Below are positions 5,896 through 13,581 of a DNA stretch of 17,926 bases, piece after piece. The stretch spans positions 1 to 17,926 of the forward strand of contig DASWLV010000274.1 in the NCBI GenBank assembly GCA_036400075.1. Direction: 5' to 3'. The first letter of the stretch is position 1, and the number at the start of each line of letters is the position of its first letter. The DNA comes from JALZCH01 sp036400075. GTDB taxonomy: Bacteria; Acidobacteriota; Blastocatellia; Pyrinomonadales; Pyrinomonadaceae. The position numbers and the translations under genes are program-made. The notes under the pieces are model-generated. The model had not been told where the DNA came from, ran no database searches, and worked only from the letters and a program-made list of their open reading frames with translations.

Positions 5896-5928
5896 ATAGC
5901 TTGCTCGTCAATTCAACGAGCAAGCTAT
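5896..5928 (+). terminator. hairpin ending the collar operon (terminator-like, no T-run)
   Basis: Perfect 13-bp stem ATAGCTTGCTCGT (5896-5908) / ACGAGCAAGCTAT (5916-5928) with a 7-base loop. It lies 13 bases after the last collar stop codon. The following bases are GC-rich, so it is not a textbook intrinsic terminator. It may act as a 3'-end stabiliser or a factor-dependent end. Confidence 0.6.
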
Positions 5929-6047
5929 CCGCGCGGTTTACCGATTGTCAACCGTATTCTACAAACTGTTTGTCGCTCGTCATCTCGGACGTTCTTTAAC
6001 TCACCATTCGTTAAGTTATTCCGCCCCCGCGAGCTTTAGGAGAAAAA

Positions 6048-9000
6048 ATGAAACAAGTCGTTCAATTTGTAAATCACCGCCAAATAACCGCTTTTTTGTG
6101 CATTTTAACCATTCTCGTCGGGTTTTCATGGATTGCTGCAGGCGTCAATTCGCAAAACGCCGTTGCTGTCGAGCCGGAAAATTCCGTTCAAATCACCGAA
6201 GCCAAAACGCAGGGTTCCGATTCGCTCAAACGCTACGGAGCTTTGAAAGTCTCGGCGGGCGATGAACAGTCGGCAGCGGCAAACAGCAGTCGGCGTGTCG
6301 CCATCACAGCCGATTTCGACGCCGACGGCGTTAATGACTTGCTTGTCGCGCATAACAACCATTTGGTTTTGCATCGGGGCGACATTAACGCTTTCGCCCC
6401 GCAAACCGAAGCGGCTTGGGAAGCGATCCGCGACGGGCGTTTTGTTTCTCCCTTCGAGCGAAAAACGCGTTCGACAAGCGTTCCGGTGGCGGCTGATTTC
6501 GTTTTCTCCGGAGATTTTAATCGCGACGCACAGCTCGACGCCGCTTTTGCCGCTCGCGGCGATAATTCTTTATACGTTTTGGAAGGTGATGGGAGGGGAA
6601 ATTTTCCCAACTTGCGCCGAATTGAGACGGATGGCGCGATTACGAGCGTCGCCGCCGGTGACGTAAATTTGGCAGACGGCTTGACGGATTTAATCGTCGG
6701 CATGCGCAACGCGGACGGCTTTGGTCTGCAAATCTTTTCCGGCTTGGGCGATATTTTCGCCGCCGGGTCTCTCGTTTACAATCTTCCAGCGCAGGCTGAA
6801 GCAATCGCCGTCGGGCAGCTCAATGAAAACGAATTTGCCGACATCGCCGTCGCCGCTGGCAGCGACATTTTCATTTTGTCCGGCGCTGACACGACCGCTC
6901 AGGGTGCGACTCCGCCCGCCGCAATGCAGCGTCTGCCGCAAACGGGAATGGTCAGATCGCTCGTCGTCGGAGATTTCCTGCCAGACCGCGACAGCCGCGC
7001 GGAACTCGCCGCGCTTGCGGAAGACGGCAACGTTCGCGTTTTCAAACGCGGCACGCTCGACACCACTCCCGTCACGCGCCGCGAATATCTTGCCGAGCAA
7101 GTGCGCGAATATCAGTCGAAAGGTTATCCGATTCCCGAAAGAATTTTGCGGCAGTTGGACGCGGAAGACTTGCGCCAGCCCGCGCGGCGACTAAAAGGCG
7201 ATGTAAAAACCTGGTCGGAAGCCGACGGTGTTTTTGCCGCCGCTCCGAATTTTGCGGTTTCCCCGCAAACGATTTTAACTAAAGGACGGATCAGCAAAAA
7301 CGCAGCGGAAGATTTAATCGTTCTCGATTCGTCAGCCAATCAAGTGCTGGTGCTGCCGTTCGTCGCCGAATCGAGCGACGCGGCGAATCAAACGACTTTC
7401 AGAGGCGAGCGTCGAAAGATTGAATATTCGGTTGAAAATCAGCCAATCGCCGTTTTGCCGATGCGCTTGAACGCCGACGGCGAAACGGATTTGCTCGTCG
7501 TCGGACAGAACGAAACGGATTTCGCCGCCCTCGTCAGCGCGCCGCAAGCCGCATTTACCGTCAACAGCAACGCCGACTTGCCCGACTCAGATTTGAATAA
7601 TGCTACCTGTCAGGCTTCAAACGGTCTATGCACGTTGCGCGCGGCGATTATGCAGGCGAACAAAACTCCCGGTAATGATTCGATTTCAATAAACAGCGGC
7701 ATCGGCGACATTACGCTTACTCGCGGTCAGCCCGACGATGACTCTGGCGGCACAAATGACGAAGCAAGCGGCGATTTGGATATTACCTGTGTAATTGATC
7801 CAAGTACGTTCGGCTGTAAGCAGCCTTATACCACGAACGACAATGATCTGACGATTACCGGCGCGGCTGGCGGCTCGGTCGTTCAAGCCGGAACCTTTAC
7901 CACCGGTCTTAATAATATGAACACCGACCGCGTGTTTGACATCGGACAGGACGGAGTTTTCGGCGGCGCGTTCGGGGGCACGACGGGAATTATCGTTTCG
8001 CTATCGAATTTAACGATTCGAAACGGCAACATCCGCCAGCAAGCTGTGGTCGCGGGAGGAGGCAATTTCTTCTCGTTTGGCGGCGGAATTCGCTACGACG
8101 GCTTTGGGGCTTCGGCAACTCACGGCTCTTTGACCTTGACTAATGTTACGGTCAATAACAATCAGTCCGACAACGCGGGCGGTGGCGTGTATCAGGTTTA
8201 CGGCTCGTTCAACGCGAGCGGTTCAACCTTTTCCAATAACATCACAAAAGCAGGCGAAGGCGGCGGCTTCTTTTTCGGAGCAGCGACGGCAAATAGTAAT
8301 GTCAATATTTCCAGCTCGACCTTCTCGACGAATGAAGCCCGACAAGGCACTATCGGCAACACTTTTACCGCCAACGCGGACGGCGGTGGACTTCGCATCA
8401 ACGCCGATCCGAACACAGTAACTATCAACACCACTAATTTTACAGGCAACATCGCGCAGCAGGACGGCGGCGCCATTAAAACTTTAGCCGGAGCCGTGAC
8501 AGTAACGGGCGGGACAATGACCGGCAACACCGCTCGCCGACACGGCGGTGTTGCTTTCGGCGATCAGGACGTTGCCAATACCGGAAGAACTTTCACCTTC
8601 AGCGGCGTGACGATGCAGAATAATACCGCCAACAGCGACAACACTGTCGGAGCCAATGATGAAGGCGACGCGGGCGACGGCGGCGCGATTTTCCGCGACC
8701 GCGGAGTTTTAAATATTACCAACTCCACTATCGGCGGAACCGGTGCCGGACAACCGAACACGGGAACGAACGGCGGCGGCGTGGCGCACGCATTCACGGT
8801 TGACAGTGCGGCGGGAAATACCGCGAATCAAACGACAATCAACATCAACGGCGGTTCAATCAACGGCAACATCGCCAACGCGGACGGCGGCGGCGTTTAT
8901 TTCAACGCGGCGACGTTCGATGTCACTGCCAGCATTTTGAACATCGGCTCATCGGTTGCCACTGCGATGGACAGCAACAAAGCCAAAAACAACGGCGGCG

Positions 9001-12000
9001 GTCTTTACGTCAGCGATGCGGCAACGGCGACTTTGACTAATATGGTCTTGCGCTCGAATCAAGCAAACAGCGACAATTCGGGCGGCGGCGATGGCGGTGC
9101 ATTTTATCAAAATATCGGCACGACCACATTTGCCGGAACAACAATGACCGTCGGCGGTTCGGGTTTTGCGAATTCAGCCGTCAACGGCGGCGGAATCCGT
9201 AATAACGCCGGAACGGTGAATATTACAGCTACTAACGACAGCATTACGCACAACACCGCGACCGGAACGGGCGGCGGTATCTCCAATGCCGGAACTTTGG
9301 GCGCTCTGGCGACGCCGACAATTACCAACAACATAGCCAGCGGCAACGGCGGCGGCATTTTCAACACCGGAACGCTCGGCGCGATTACTACTCCGACGCT
9401 GAACAATAATTCGGCTTTGAACGGCGGCGGTCTTTTCAGCTCGAACGGCGCTTTGTCAATTACCAACGGCACGGTCACTAGTAACACTTCAACCGCAGGC
9501 AACGGCGGCGGAATCGAACATAGCGGAACTTCTGGTTCAACTATTACAAGCGTTTCGATTACTAACAACACCGGAAACGGAATTCATATCACCGGAACGG
9601 GCAGTCTCGATGCCAAAACCAATACGATTACCGGCAACACCGGCGACGGAATTACCAAAACCGGATCAGGAACGGGCAGCCATTTTGATTCAAACATAAT
9701 CCACTCAAACGGCGAGCTTGGAATTGATTTGGGAGACAACGAAGTCACGGCAAACGACATAAACGACGCTGACACGGGACCAAACAATCTGCAAAACTTC
9801 CCGGTTCTAAATTACGTCCGGCGCGGCACCGGTTCGGCGGGCATAGCGAGCGTAACGCTCAACTCGGCTCCCGGTAAATATCGTATTCAGTATTATGCAA
9901 ATACTGCTTGTGATGCATCGGGACACGGCGAAGGCGAGGTGTTGCTAGCGGCGACGGAAGAAATCACCGTCCCGGCGGGCGGCACTCTGACATATCTCAG
10001 CAGTGTTGCTCTTCCTTATGGAACACGCGAACAAATTACGGCGACGGCGACAAGCAATCCGAACGGCGACGCCAATTACGACGACGGCAGCACATCTGAG
10101 TTTTCCGCCTGCCGCAAAGTAAACACGCTGCCGACTTTTACTGCGGTGCAAACCCCTTCAAGACAGCAAGGCAGTCCTGCGTCGAACTCGCAAATTGCGA
10201 CTGTCACAGACCCCGATCAAGCGCTCAACACTTTAGCCGTTACAATCAACGGCGGCGCTTCGGCGACCGTCAACGGCGTCACGGTTTCAAACATTGCGGT
10301 TGACGCCAGCGGAAATGTGACGGCTGATGTCGTTGCTTCTTGTAATGCGACCAACGCGAGCTTTACATTGCGGGTAACGGATAATGCGACGGAATTTAAT
10401 GAAACAACATTGAATGTCACCGTCACACCGAACACTCCTCCGACACTCGGCAATTACCCGAATACAACGGTTAACGCCGGATCGAGCGGGGGGGTAGTCA
10501 CGCCCGATGCTGCGCCGACCGACAACGGCACGGTTGCGACATTAACGGCGGCGGCACCCGGTTTTACCGGAACTTTCGTCGGTAACACGACGACCGGAAC
10601 GGTGACCGTTAATAGCGCGGCTCCTGCCGGGGTTTACACGGTTACAGTAACTGCTACGGATAACTGCGGCGCGACAAGTACTACAACATTCCAGTTGACG
10701 GTCAATGCGATACCGACAATCACGGGAGCAACTTTGTCGCGGCAACAAGGCAGTCCGTCCGCAAATTCGCAGATTGCGACGGTCAACGACGCCGACCAAA
10801 GCGAGGAAACTTTGGTTGTGACAGTCAACGGCGGCGCTTCGGCGACCGTCAACGGCGTCACGGTTTCAAACATCGCGGTTGACGCCAGCGGAAATGTGAC
10901 GGCTGATGTCATTGCATCCTGCACGGCGACAAACGCCACCTTTACGCTGACCGTGACCGATTCAGCCGGAGCATCGTCTAATGGGACTTTGACTGTTAAC
11001 GTCACGCCAAACACGCCGCCGACAGTCGGAACTTATTCAGCTACGAATTTGCCTTCCGGCGGCGGAACAACCGTTACGCCGTCAGCCGCGCCTGCCGACA
11101 ACGGCTCGATTACGGGCGCGTCGGCAACGGCATCCGGTGCCTTCACCGGTACGCTGTCCGTTAATTCAGCTACAGGCGTAGTGACAATTTCAAATGCCAA
11201 CCCCGGCGGTTCTTTCACGGTTTCTGTGACTTTTACGGATAACTGCGGAGCAACGAGCACCCAACAATTTACTTTGAATGTAACTTATTCGATTTCGGGA
11301 ACGGTCAGCTACGGTATAATTCAGGTAAACCAAACGCAGAAGAAAGTTCCAGACGTTTTGTTATCTGTAACTGGCGCTCCGACGGTATCCGACACGACCG
11401 ATTCGATGGGCTTTTATCAGCTCGACGGTTTAACGGCAGGCGGAAATTACACCGTGACGCCGACAAAGACGACGGATGCTAACGGCATTTCTCCGTCTGA
11501 TGCAACTCTGATTCTTCGCCATGTGGCGGCTAACGGAGCGGGACCGAACGCTTTATCTCCGGATCAACAAATTGCCGCAGACACAAACGGCGATGGAAAC
11601 ATCACCCCGTTTGATGCAACGCTGATTTTGAGATATGTCGTCGCAATGGGACCGACCGCGAATACAGGACAAGTCGGCACCTGGAAATTTGTGCCGCCTT
11701 CGACCAATTACAATCCGCTTTCAAGCTCGCAATCGAATCAAAATTACACGGCTTATCTGATTGGAGATGTCAACGGTGATTGGGCGCCGTCAAGTCCTCC
11801 GAATTCAAATGTTGAAGCGGAAAAACAAGAAACGGCTCTCGTCACAAACGAAAGCTCGTCATCCGCTCCGGCGTTTGTTCGGGACCAGCAAGAGTTTATA
11901 AGCAGAAGCGGTAAAACGAAAGAATCTACTGCAACCCAGGTTCAACTGCTATTGCCCGTAAATTCTTCGGCAGCGAATGGCAGCGTTGTTTTAATTCCGG

Positions 12001-12392
12001 TTTGGCTCAATAACGATTCAAACAATCGGATTTCTTCTTTCAAGTTTGCCGTTCGATTTGATCCGAATGTTTTGCAGCCCGAGCAAACTGCAATCGAGGC
12101 GACCGACAGCTTGATCGGCAACGGCTTTACGGTCGTTTCCGATACGGCGACATCCGGTCGTCTCGGAGTTGCGGCAACGGGTCTAAACAATGCCGTTACG
12201 GATTCCGGAGCGCTAGTTTATCTTCGTTTTAGAGTCGTCGGGACAATAAACGATTCGGCAAGCGCATTAAACTTTGAGACGACTTCGCAGGAAGGCGGCA
12301 CGTTTGAAGACAATTTTGGAAACAAAGTTTCTTCATCAGCCGTAAACGGTTCGTTCATGCCGCTCGACCAGAAGAAGAGCGCAAAACGATAA
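6048..12392 (+). CDS. giant exported CSLREA/beta-helix surface protein with dockerin and cohesin-like domains
   Basis: 2114 residues, with AGGAGA (6038-6043) just before the ATG. Layout by residue: signal segment 1-40 with hydrophobic core ITAFLCILTILVGFSWIAAG. FG-GAP/VCBS-type repeats lie at about 80-500 (for example ADFDADGVNDLLVA, SGDFNRDAQLDAAFA, VGQLNENEFADIAVA). A CSLREA-type motif lies at about 501-545, here CTLRAAIMQAN. A right-handed beta-helix of GGG-rich rungs (about 565-1225) ends in GELGIDLGDN. A beta domain covers about 1262-1360. Two tandem 193-residue Ig/cadherin-like modules start at 1372 and 1565. A carboxypeptidase-regulatory-like domain covers about 1747-1807. A dockerin pair covers about 1808-1870, with the canonical Ca loop D1845-x-N-x-D-x-N...D1856, and a cohesin-like domain covers about 1965-2104. 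Presumably it is secreted or surface-bound, with an adhesive or scaffolding role. No PEP-CTERM or LPXTG anchor is seen; it ends KKSAKR. Confidence 0.88.
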   Translation: MKQVVQFVNHRQITAFLCILTILVGFSWIAAGVNSQNAVAVEPENSVQITEAKTQGSDSLKRYGALKVSAGDEQSAAANSSRRVAITADFDADGVNDLLVAHNNHLVLHRGDINAFAPQTEAAWEAIRDGRFVSPFERKTRSTSVPVAADFVFSGDFNRDAQLDAAFAARGDNSLYVLEGDGRGNFPNLRRIETDGAITSVAAGDVNLADGLTDLIVGMRNADGFGLQIFSGLGDIFAAGSLVYNLPAQAEAIAVGQLNENEFADIAVAAGSDIFILSGADTTAQGATPPAAMQRLPQTGMVRSLVVGDFLPDRDSRAELAALAEDGNVRVFKRGTLDTTPVTRREYLAEQVREYQSKGYPIPERILRQLDAEDLRQPARRLKGDVKTWSEADGVFAAAPNFAVSPQTILTKGRISKNAAEDLIVLDSSANQVLVLPFVAESSDAANQTTFRGERRKIEYSVENQPIAVLPMRLNADGETDLLVVGQNETDFAALVSAPQAAFTVNSNADLPDSDLNNATCQASNGLCTLRAAIMQANKTPGNDSISINSGIGDITLTRGQPDDDSGGTNDEASGDLDITCVIDPSTFGCKQPYTTNDNDLTITGAAGGSVVQAGTFTTGLNNMNTDRVFDIGQDGVFGGAFGGTTGIIVSLSNLTIRNGNIRQQAVVAGGGNFFSFGGGIRYDGFGASATHGSLTLTNVTVNNNQSDNAGGGVYQVYGSFNASGSTFSNNITKAGEGGGFFFGAATANSNVNISSSTFSTNEARQGTIGNTFTANADGGGLRINADPNTVTINTTNFTGNIAQQDGGAIKTLAGAVTVTGGTMTGNTARRHGGVAFGDQDVANTGRTFTFSGVTMQNNTANSDNTVGANDEGDAGDGGAIFRDRGVLNITNSTIGGTGAGQPNTGTNGGGVAHAFTVDSAAGNTANQTTININGGSINGNIANADGGGVYFNAATFDVTASILNIGSSVATAMDSNKAKNNGGGLYVSDAATATLTNMVLRSNQANSDNSGGGDGGAFYQNIGTTTFAGTTMTVGGSGFANSAVNGGGIRNNAGTVNITATNDSITHNTATGTGGGISNAGTLGALATPTITNNIASGNGGGIFNTGTLGAITTPTLNNNSALNGGGLFSSNGALSITNGTVTSNTSTAGNGGGIEHSGTSGSTITSVSITNNTGNGIHITGTGSLDAKTNTITGNTGDGITKTGSGTGSHFDSNIIHSNGELGIDLGDNEVTANDINDADTGPNNLQNFPVLNYVRRGTGSAGIASVTLNSAPGKYRIQYYANTACDASGHGEGEVLLAATEEITVPAGGTLTYLSSVALPYGTREQITATATSNPNGDANYDDGSTSEFSACRKVNTLPTFTAVQTPSRQQGSPASNSQIATVTDPDQALNTLAVTINGGASATVNGVTVSNIAVDASGNVTADVVASCNATNASFTLRVTDNATEFNETTLNVTVTPNTPPTLGNYPNTTVNAGSSGGVVTPDAAPTDNGTVATLTAAAPGFTGTFVGNTTTGTVTVNSAAPAGVYTVTVTATDNCGATSTTTFQLTVNAIPTITGATLSRQQGSPSANSQIATVNDADQSEETLVVTVNGGASATVNGVTVSNIAVDASGNVTADVIASCTATNATFTLTVTDSAGASSNGTLTVNVTPNTPPTVGTYSATNLPSGGGTTVTPSAAPADNGSITGASATASGAFTGTLSVNSATGVVTISNANPGGSFTVSVTFTDNCGATSTQQFTLNVTYSISGTVSYGIIQVNQTQKKVPDVLLSVTGAPTVSDTTDSMGFYQLDGLTAGGNYTVTPTKTTDANGISPSDATLILRHVAANGAGPNALSPDQQIAADTNGDGNITPFDATLILRYVVAMGPTANTGQVGTWKFVPPSTNYNPLSSSQSNQNYTAYLIGDVNGDWAPSSPPNSNVEAEKQETALVTNESSSSAPAFVRDQQEFISRSGKTKESTATQVQLLLPVNSSAANGSVVLIPVWLNNDSNNRISSFKFAVRFDPNVLQPEQTAIEATDSLIGNGFTVVSDTATSGRLGVAATGLNNAVTDSGALVYLRFRVVGTINDSASALNFETTSQEGGTFEDNFGNKVSSSAVNGSFMPLDQKKSAKR
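10161..11284 (+). repeat. tandem 579-nt (193-residue) module duplication in the giant gene
   Basis: Both modules start with RQQGSP (codons at 10161 and 10740) and both contain the DNCGATST motif near their end. The step is 579 bases. Bases 10246-10331 and 10825-10910 are identical except for one synonymous change (ATT/ATC), whereas the rest of the modules differ clearly. Confidence 0.85.
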
Positions 12393-12414
12393 ATCTGCTG
12401 ATGCAAATCGGTCA

Positions 12415-12460
12415 AAAACGAGGTAATCGGGATTTATAAATCTCGATTACCTCGTTTTAT
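12415..12460 (+). terminator. strong terminator after the giant gene
   Basis: Perfect 15-bp stem (12415-12429 with 12444-12458). It is extended by a G-T pair and the inner palindrome GATTTATAAATC (12431-12442), so almost the whole element can pair. A-rich and T-rich flanks on both sides would let it work in either direction. It starts 22 bases after the stop. Confidence 0.85.
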
Positions 12461-12527
12461 ATAAAAACAGTCTTTTCGGAAAAAAATTACTCGTAACCAA
12501 TAAACAAGCAATCCATAATGCTCTGAC

Positions 12528-12557
12528 TTGACAAACAACCGTTCGGTTCGGTATTCT
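12528..12557 (+). promoter_or_regulatory. sigma70-type promoter of rplM-rpsI
   Basis: A perfect -35 TTGACA (12528-12533), an 18-base spacer and -10 TATTCT (12552-12557). Transcription would begin near 12564, giving a leader of about 40 bases before rplM. Confidence 0.75.
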
Positions 12558-12562
12558 TTCCG

Positions 12563-12590
12563 TTCGCTTTCAATGCGAATTTCTTTTTTT
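12563..12590 (+). promoter_or_regulatory. possible small attenuator in the rplM leader
   Basis: TTCGC (12563-12567) pairs with GCGAA (12575-12579), followed by a T-rich run up to 12590. The stem has only 5 bp, so it is weak. A terminator-like element in an L13 leader would fit autoregulation, but this is speculative. Confidence 0.25.
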
Positions 12591-12605
12591 ACGGAACCGA
12601 TTGTT

Positions 12606-13049
12606 ATGAGTACATTTATTCCGAGCGGTAAAACGCTGGCTGAAAATCGCAAATGGTACGTCGTTGATGCGGCGGGTAAAACCGTTGGGCGTCTGGCAAC
12701 CGAAATCGCACGCATTTTGTCGGGCAAAAACAACCCGCAATTTACGCCGTTTTTGGATTTGGGCGACCACGTTGTCGTCGTCAACGCGCGACAAGCTATT
12801 TTCAAAGGCTCGAAAGCCGAGCAAAAAGTTTATCATCATCATACGCTCTATCCCGGCGGTTTGCGCTCGATTTCGGTCAAAGACCAATTCGCCAAACACC
12901 CGGAAAGAGTTATCGAGCTGGCGGTCAAAGGAATGCTCCCGAAAACCAAGCTCGGAAAGGCGATGGTCAAAAAACTGCACGTTTACGCCGACGCCACGCA
13001 CAAACACCATGCGCAAAACCCACAGCCGCTCGAAATTGAAACCAGATAA
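12606..13049 (+). CDS. rplM: 50S ribosomal protein L13
   Basis: 147 residues, the normal length for bacterial L13, an early-assembling 23S rRNA-binding protein of the large subunit. Recognisable stretches: KWYVVDAAGKTVGRLATEIA near the N-terminus, GDHVVVVNA, the basic KVYHHHTLYPGGL segment, and VKGMLPKTKLG followed by LHVYADATHKH. The frame is open back to 12528, but that region is the promoter; ATG 12606 gives the usual MSTFIPSGKTL-type start. The Shine-Dalgarno is poor (ACGGAA). rpsI starts 5 bases after the stop, the standard L13-S9 operon. Confidence 0.97.
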   Translation: MSTFIPSGKTLAENRKWYVVDAAGKTVGRLATEIARILSGKNNPQFTPFLDLGDHVVVVNARQAIFKGSKAEQKVYHHHTLYPGGLRSISVKDQFAKHPERVIELAVKGMLPKTKLGKAMVKKLHVYADATHKHHAQNPQPLEIETR

Positions 13050-13054
13050 TTTTT

Positions 13055-13450
13055 ATGGCAGTTGAAATTCAATATTACGGAACAGGAAGACGTAAAACCG
13101 CGACGGCGCGAGTTTATTTGCGTCCGGGTTCGGGCAAAATTTTCGTTAATAAACGCCCGTTTAAAGAATACTTCCCGAACGAAGCTCTACAAATGATTAT
13201 CCGCCAACCATTGCGGATGACCGATTCGGCGAACAAATTCGACATTCTCGTGAATGTTGACGGCGGCGGCGTCGCCGGGCAAGCCGGGGCGGTTCGTCAC
13301 GGAATTGTGCGCGCGTTAATGGAATTTAACGGCGATTTGCGTCCGACTTTGAAAAAAGCCGGTCTCGTTACCCGCGACCCGCGCCAGAAAGAACGTAAGA
13401 AATACGGTCAAAAGGGCGCACGCAAACGCTTCCAGTTTTCGAAACGCTAA
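13055..13450 (+). CDS. rpsI: 30S ribosomal protein S9
   Basis: 131 residues, normal S9 length. Clear family features: YYGTGRRKTATARVYLRPGSG at the N-terminus, VDGGGVAGQAGAVRHGIVRAL in the middle, and the basic C-terminal tail KKYGQKGARKRFQFSKR. The final SKR reaches the tRNA in the P site in known ribosome structures. The gene begins 5 bases after rplM with no Shine-Dalgarno of its own (ATAATTTTT precedes the ATG), so translation is probably coupled to rplM. A terminator follows within 10 bases. Confidence 0.97.
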   Translation: MAVEIQYYGTGRRKTATARVYLRPGSGKIFVNKRPFKEYFPNEALQMIIRQPLRMTDSANKFDILVNVDGGGVAGQAGAVRHGIVRALMEFNGDLRPTLKKAGLVTRDPRQKERKKYGQKGARKRFQFSKR

Positions 13451-13459
13451 TTTTTGTTG

Positions 13460-13495
13460 GAGAGTGAAAACAAACTTTTCACTCTCTTTGTCTTT
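13460..13495 (+). terminator. intrinsic terminator of rplM-rpsI
   Basis: Perfect 11-bp stem GAGAGTGAAAA (13460-13470) / TTTTCACTCTC (13476-13486), a 5-base loop and then TTTGTCTTT. It separates rplM-rpsI from rpsB. Confidence 0.88.
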
Positions 13496-13503
13496 AATCC
13501 ATT

Positions 13504-13543
13504 GCCGCAAGACGCGATTGGTTTCTTTCCGGTTGATTGCGGC
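13504..13543 (+). promoter_or_regulatory. possible structured leader of rpsB
   Basis: GCCGCAA (13504-13510) pairs with TTGCGGC (13537-13543). Inside, GATTGG (13516-13521) can pair with CCGGTT (13529-13534) using G-U pairs around a pyrimidine loop. In enterobacteria S2 represses its own mRNA through a leader; a similar role here is a guess. I found no convincing promoter between the rpsI terminator and this structure. Confidence 0.3.
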
Positions 13544-13565
13544 GAGTACACAAAACCAATAAGTT

Positions 13566-13581
13566 AAGGAGATTTATTTTG
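13566..13581 (+). promoter_or_regulatory. Shine-Dalgarno and TTG start codon of rpsB
   Basis: AAGGAGA (13566-13572) is followed after 6 bases by TTG (13579-13581). The encoded start MPTVTMKELLEAGVHFGHQ aligns with the usual S2 N-terminus. The in-frame ATG five codons later has worse spacing, so TTG is the probable start. Confidence 0.8.

Noticed and set aside
5528..5923. 131-residue minus-strand frame opposite the third collar gene
   Set aside because: Shadow frame that also runs through the 13-bp hairpin; no family resemblance.
5883..6047. Promoter for the giant surface protein gene
   Set aside because: TTGTCA (5945) and TATTCT (5955) are present but only 4 bases apart, and other pairings are poor; I could not support a promoter call.
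8198..9571. Long minus-strand reading frames rich in Pro, Val and Leu opposite the beta-helix region
   Set aside because: They are mirror images of the Gly/Asn/Thr-rich beta-helix repeats, have no ribosome-binding sites and no recognisable domain. The plus-strand gene explains the region fully.
10217..11260. Minus-strand frames of 75-126 residues opposite the tandem Ig/cadherin-like modules
   Set aside because: Their mutual similarity simply reflects the duplicated plus-strand modules.
12528..12605. 26-residue N-terminal extension of L13
   Set aside because: This stretch contains the -35 and -10 boxes, and L13 normally starts as at 12606.
12570..13016. 148-residue minus-strand frame opposite rplM
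   Set aside because: Antisense shadow of L13, also covering its promoter and leader; no start signal.
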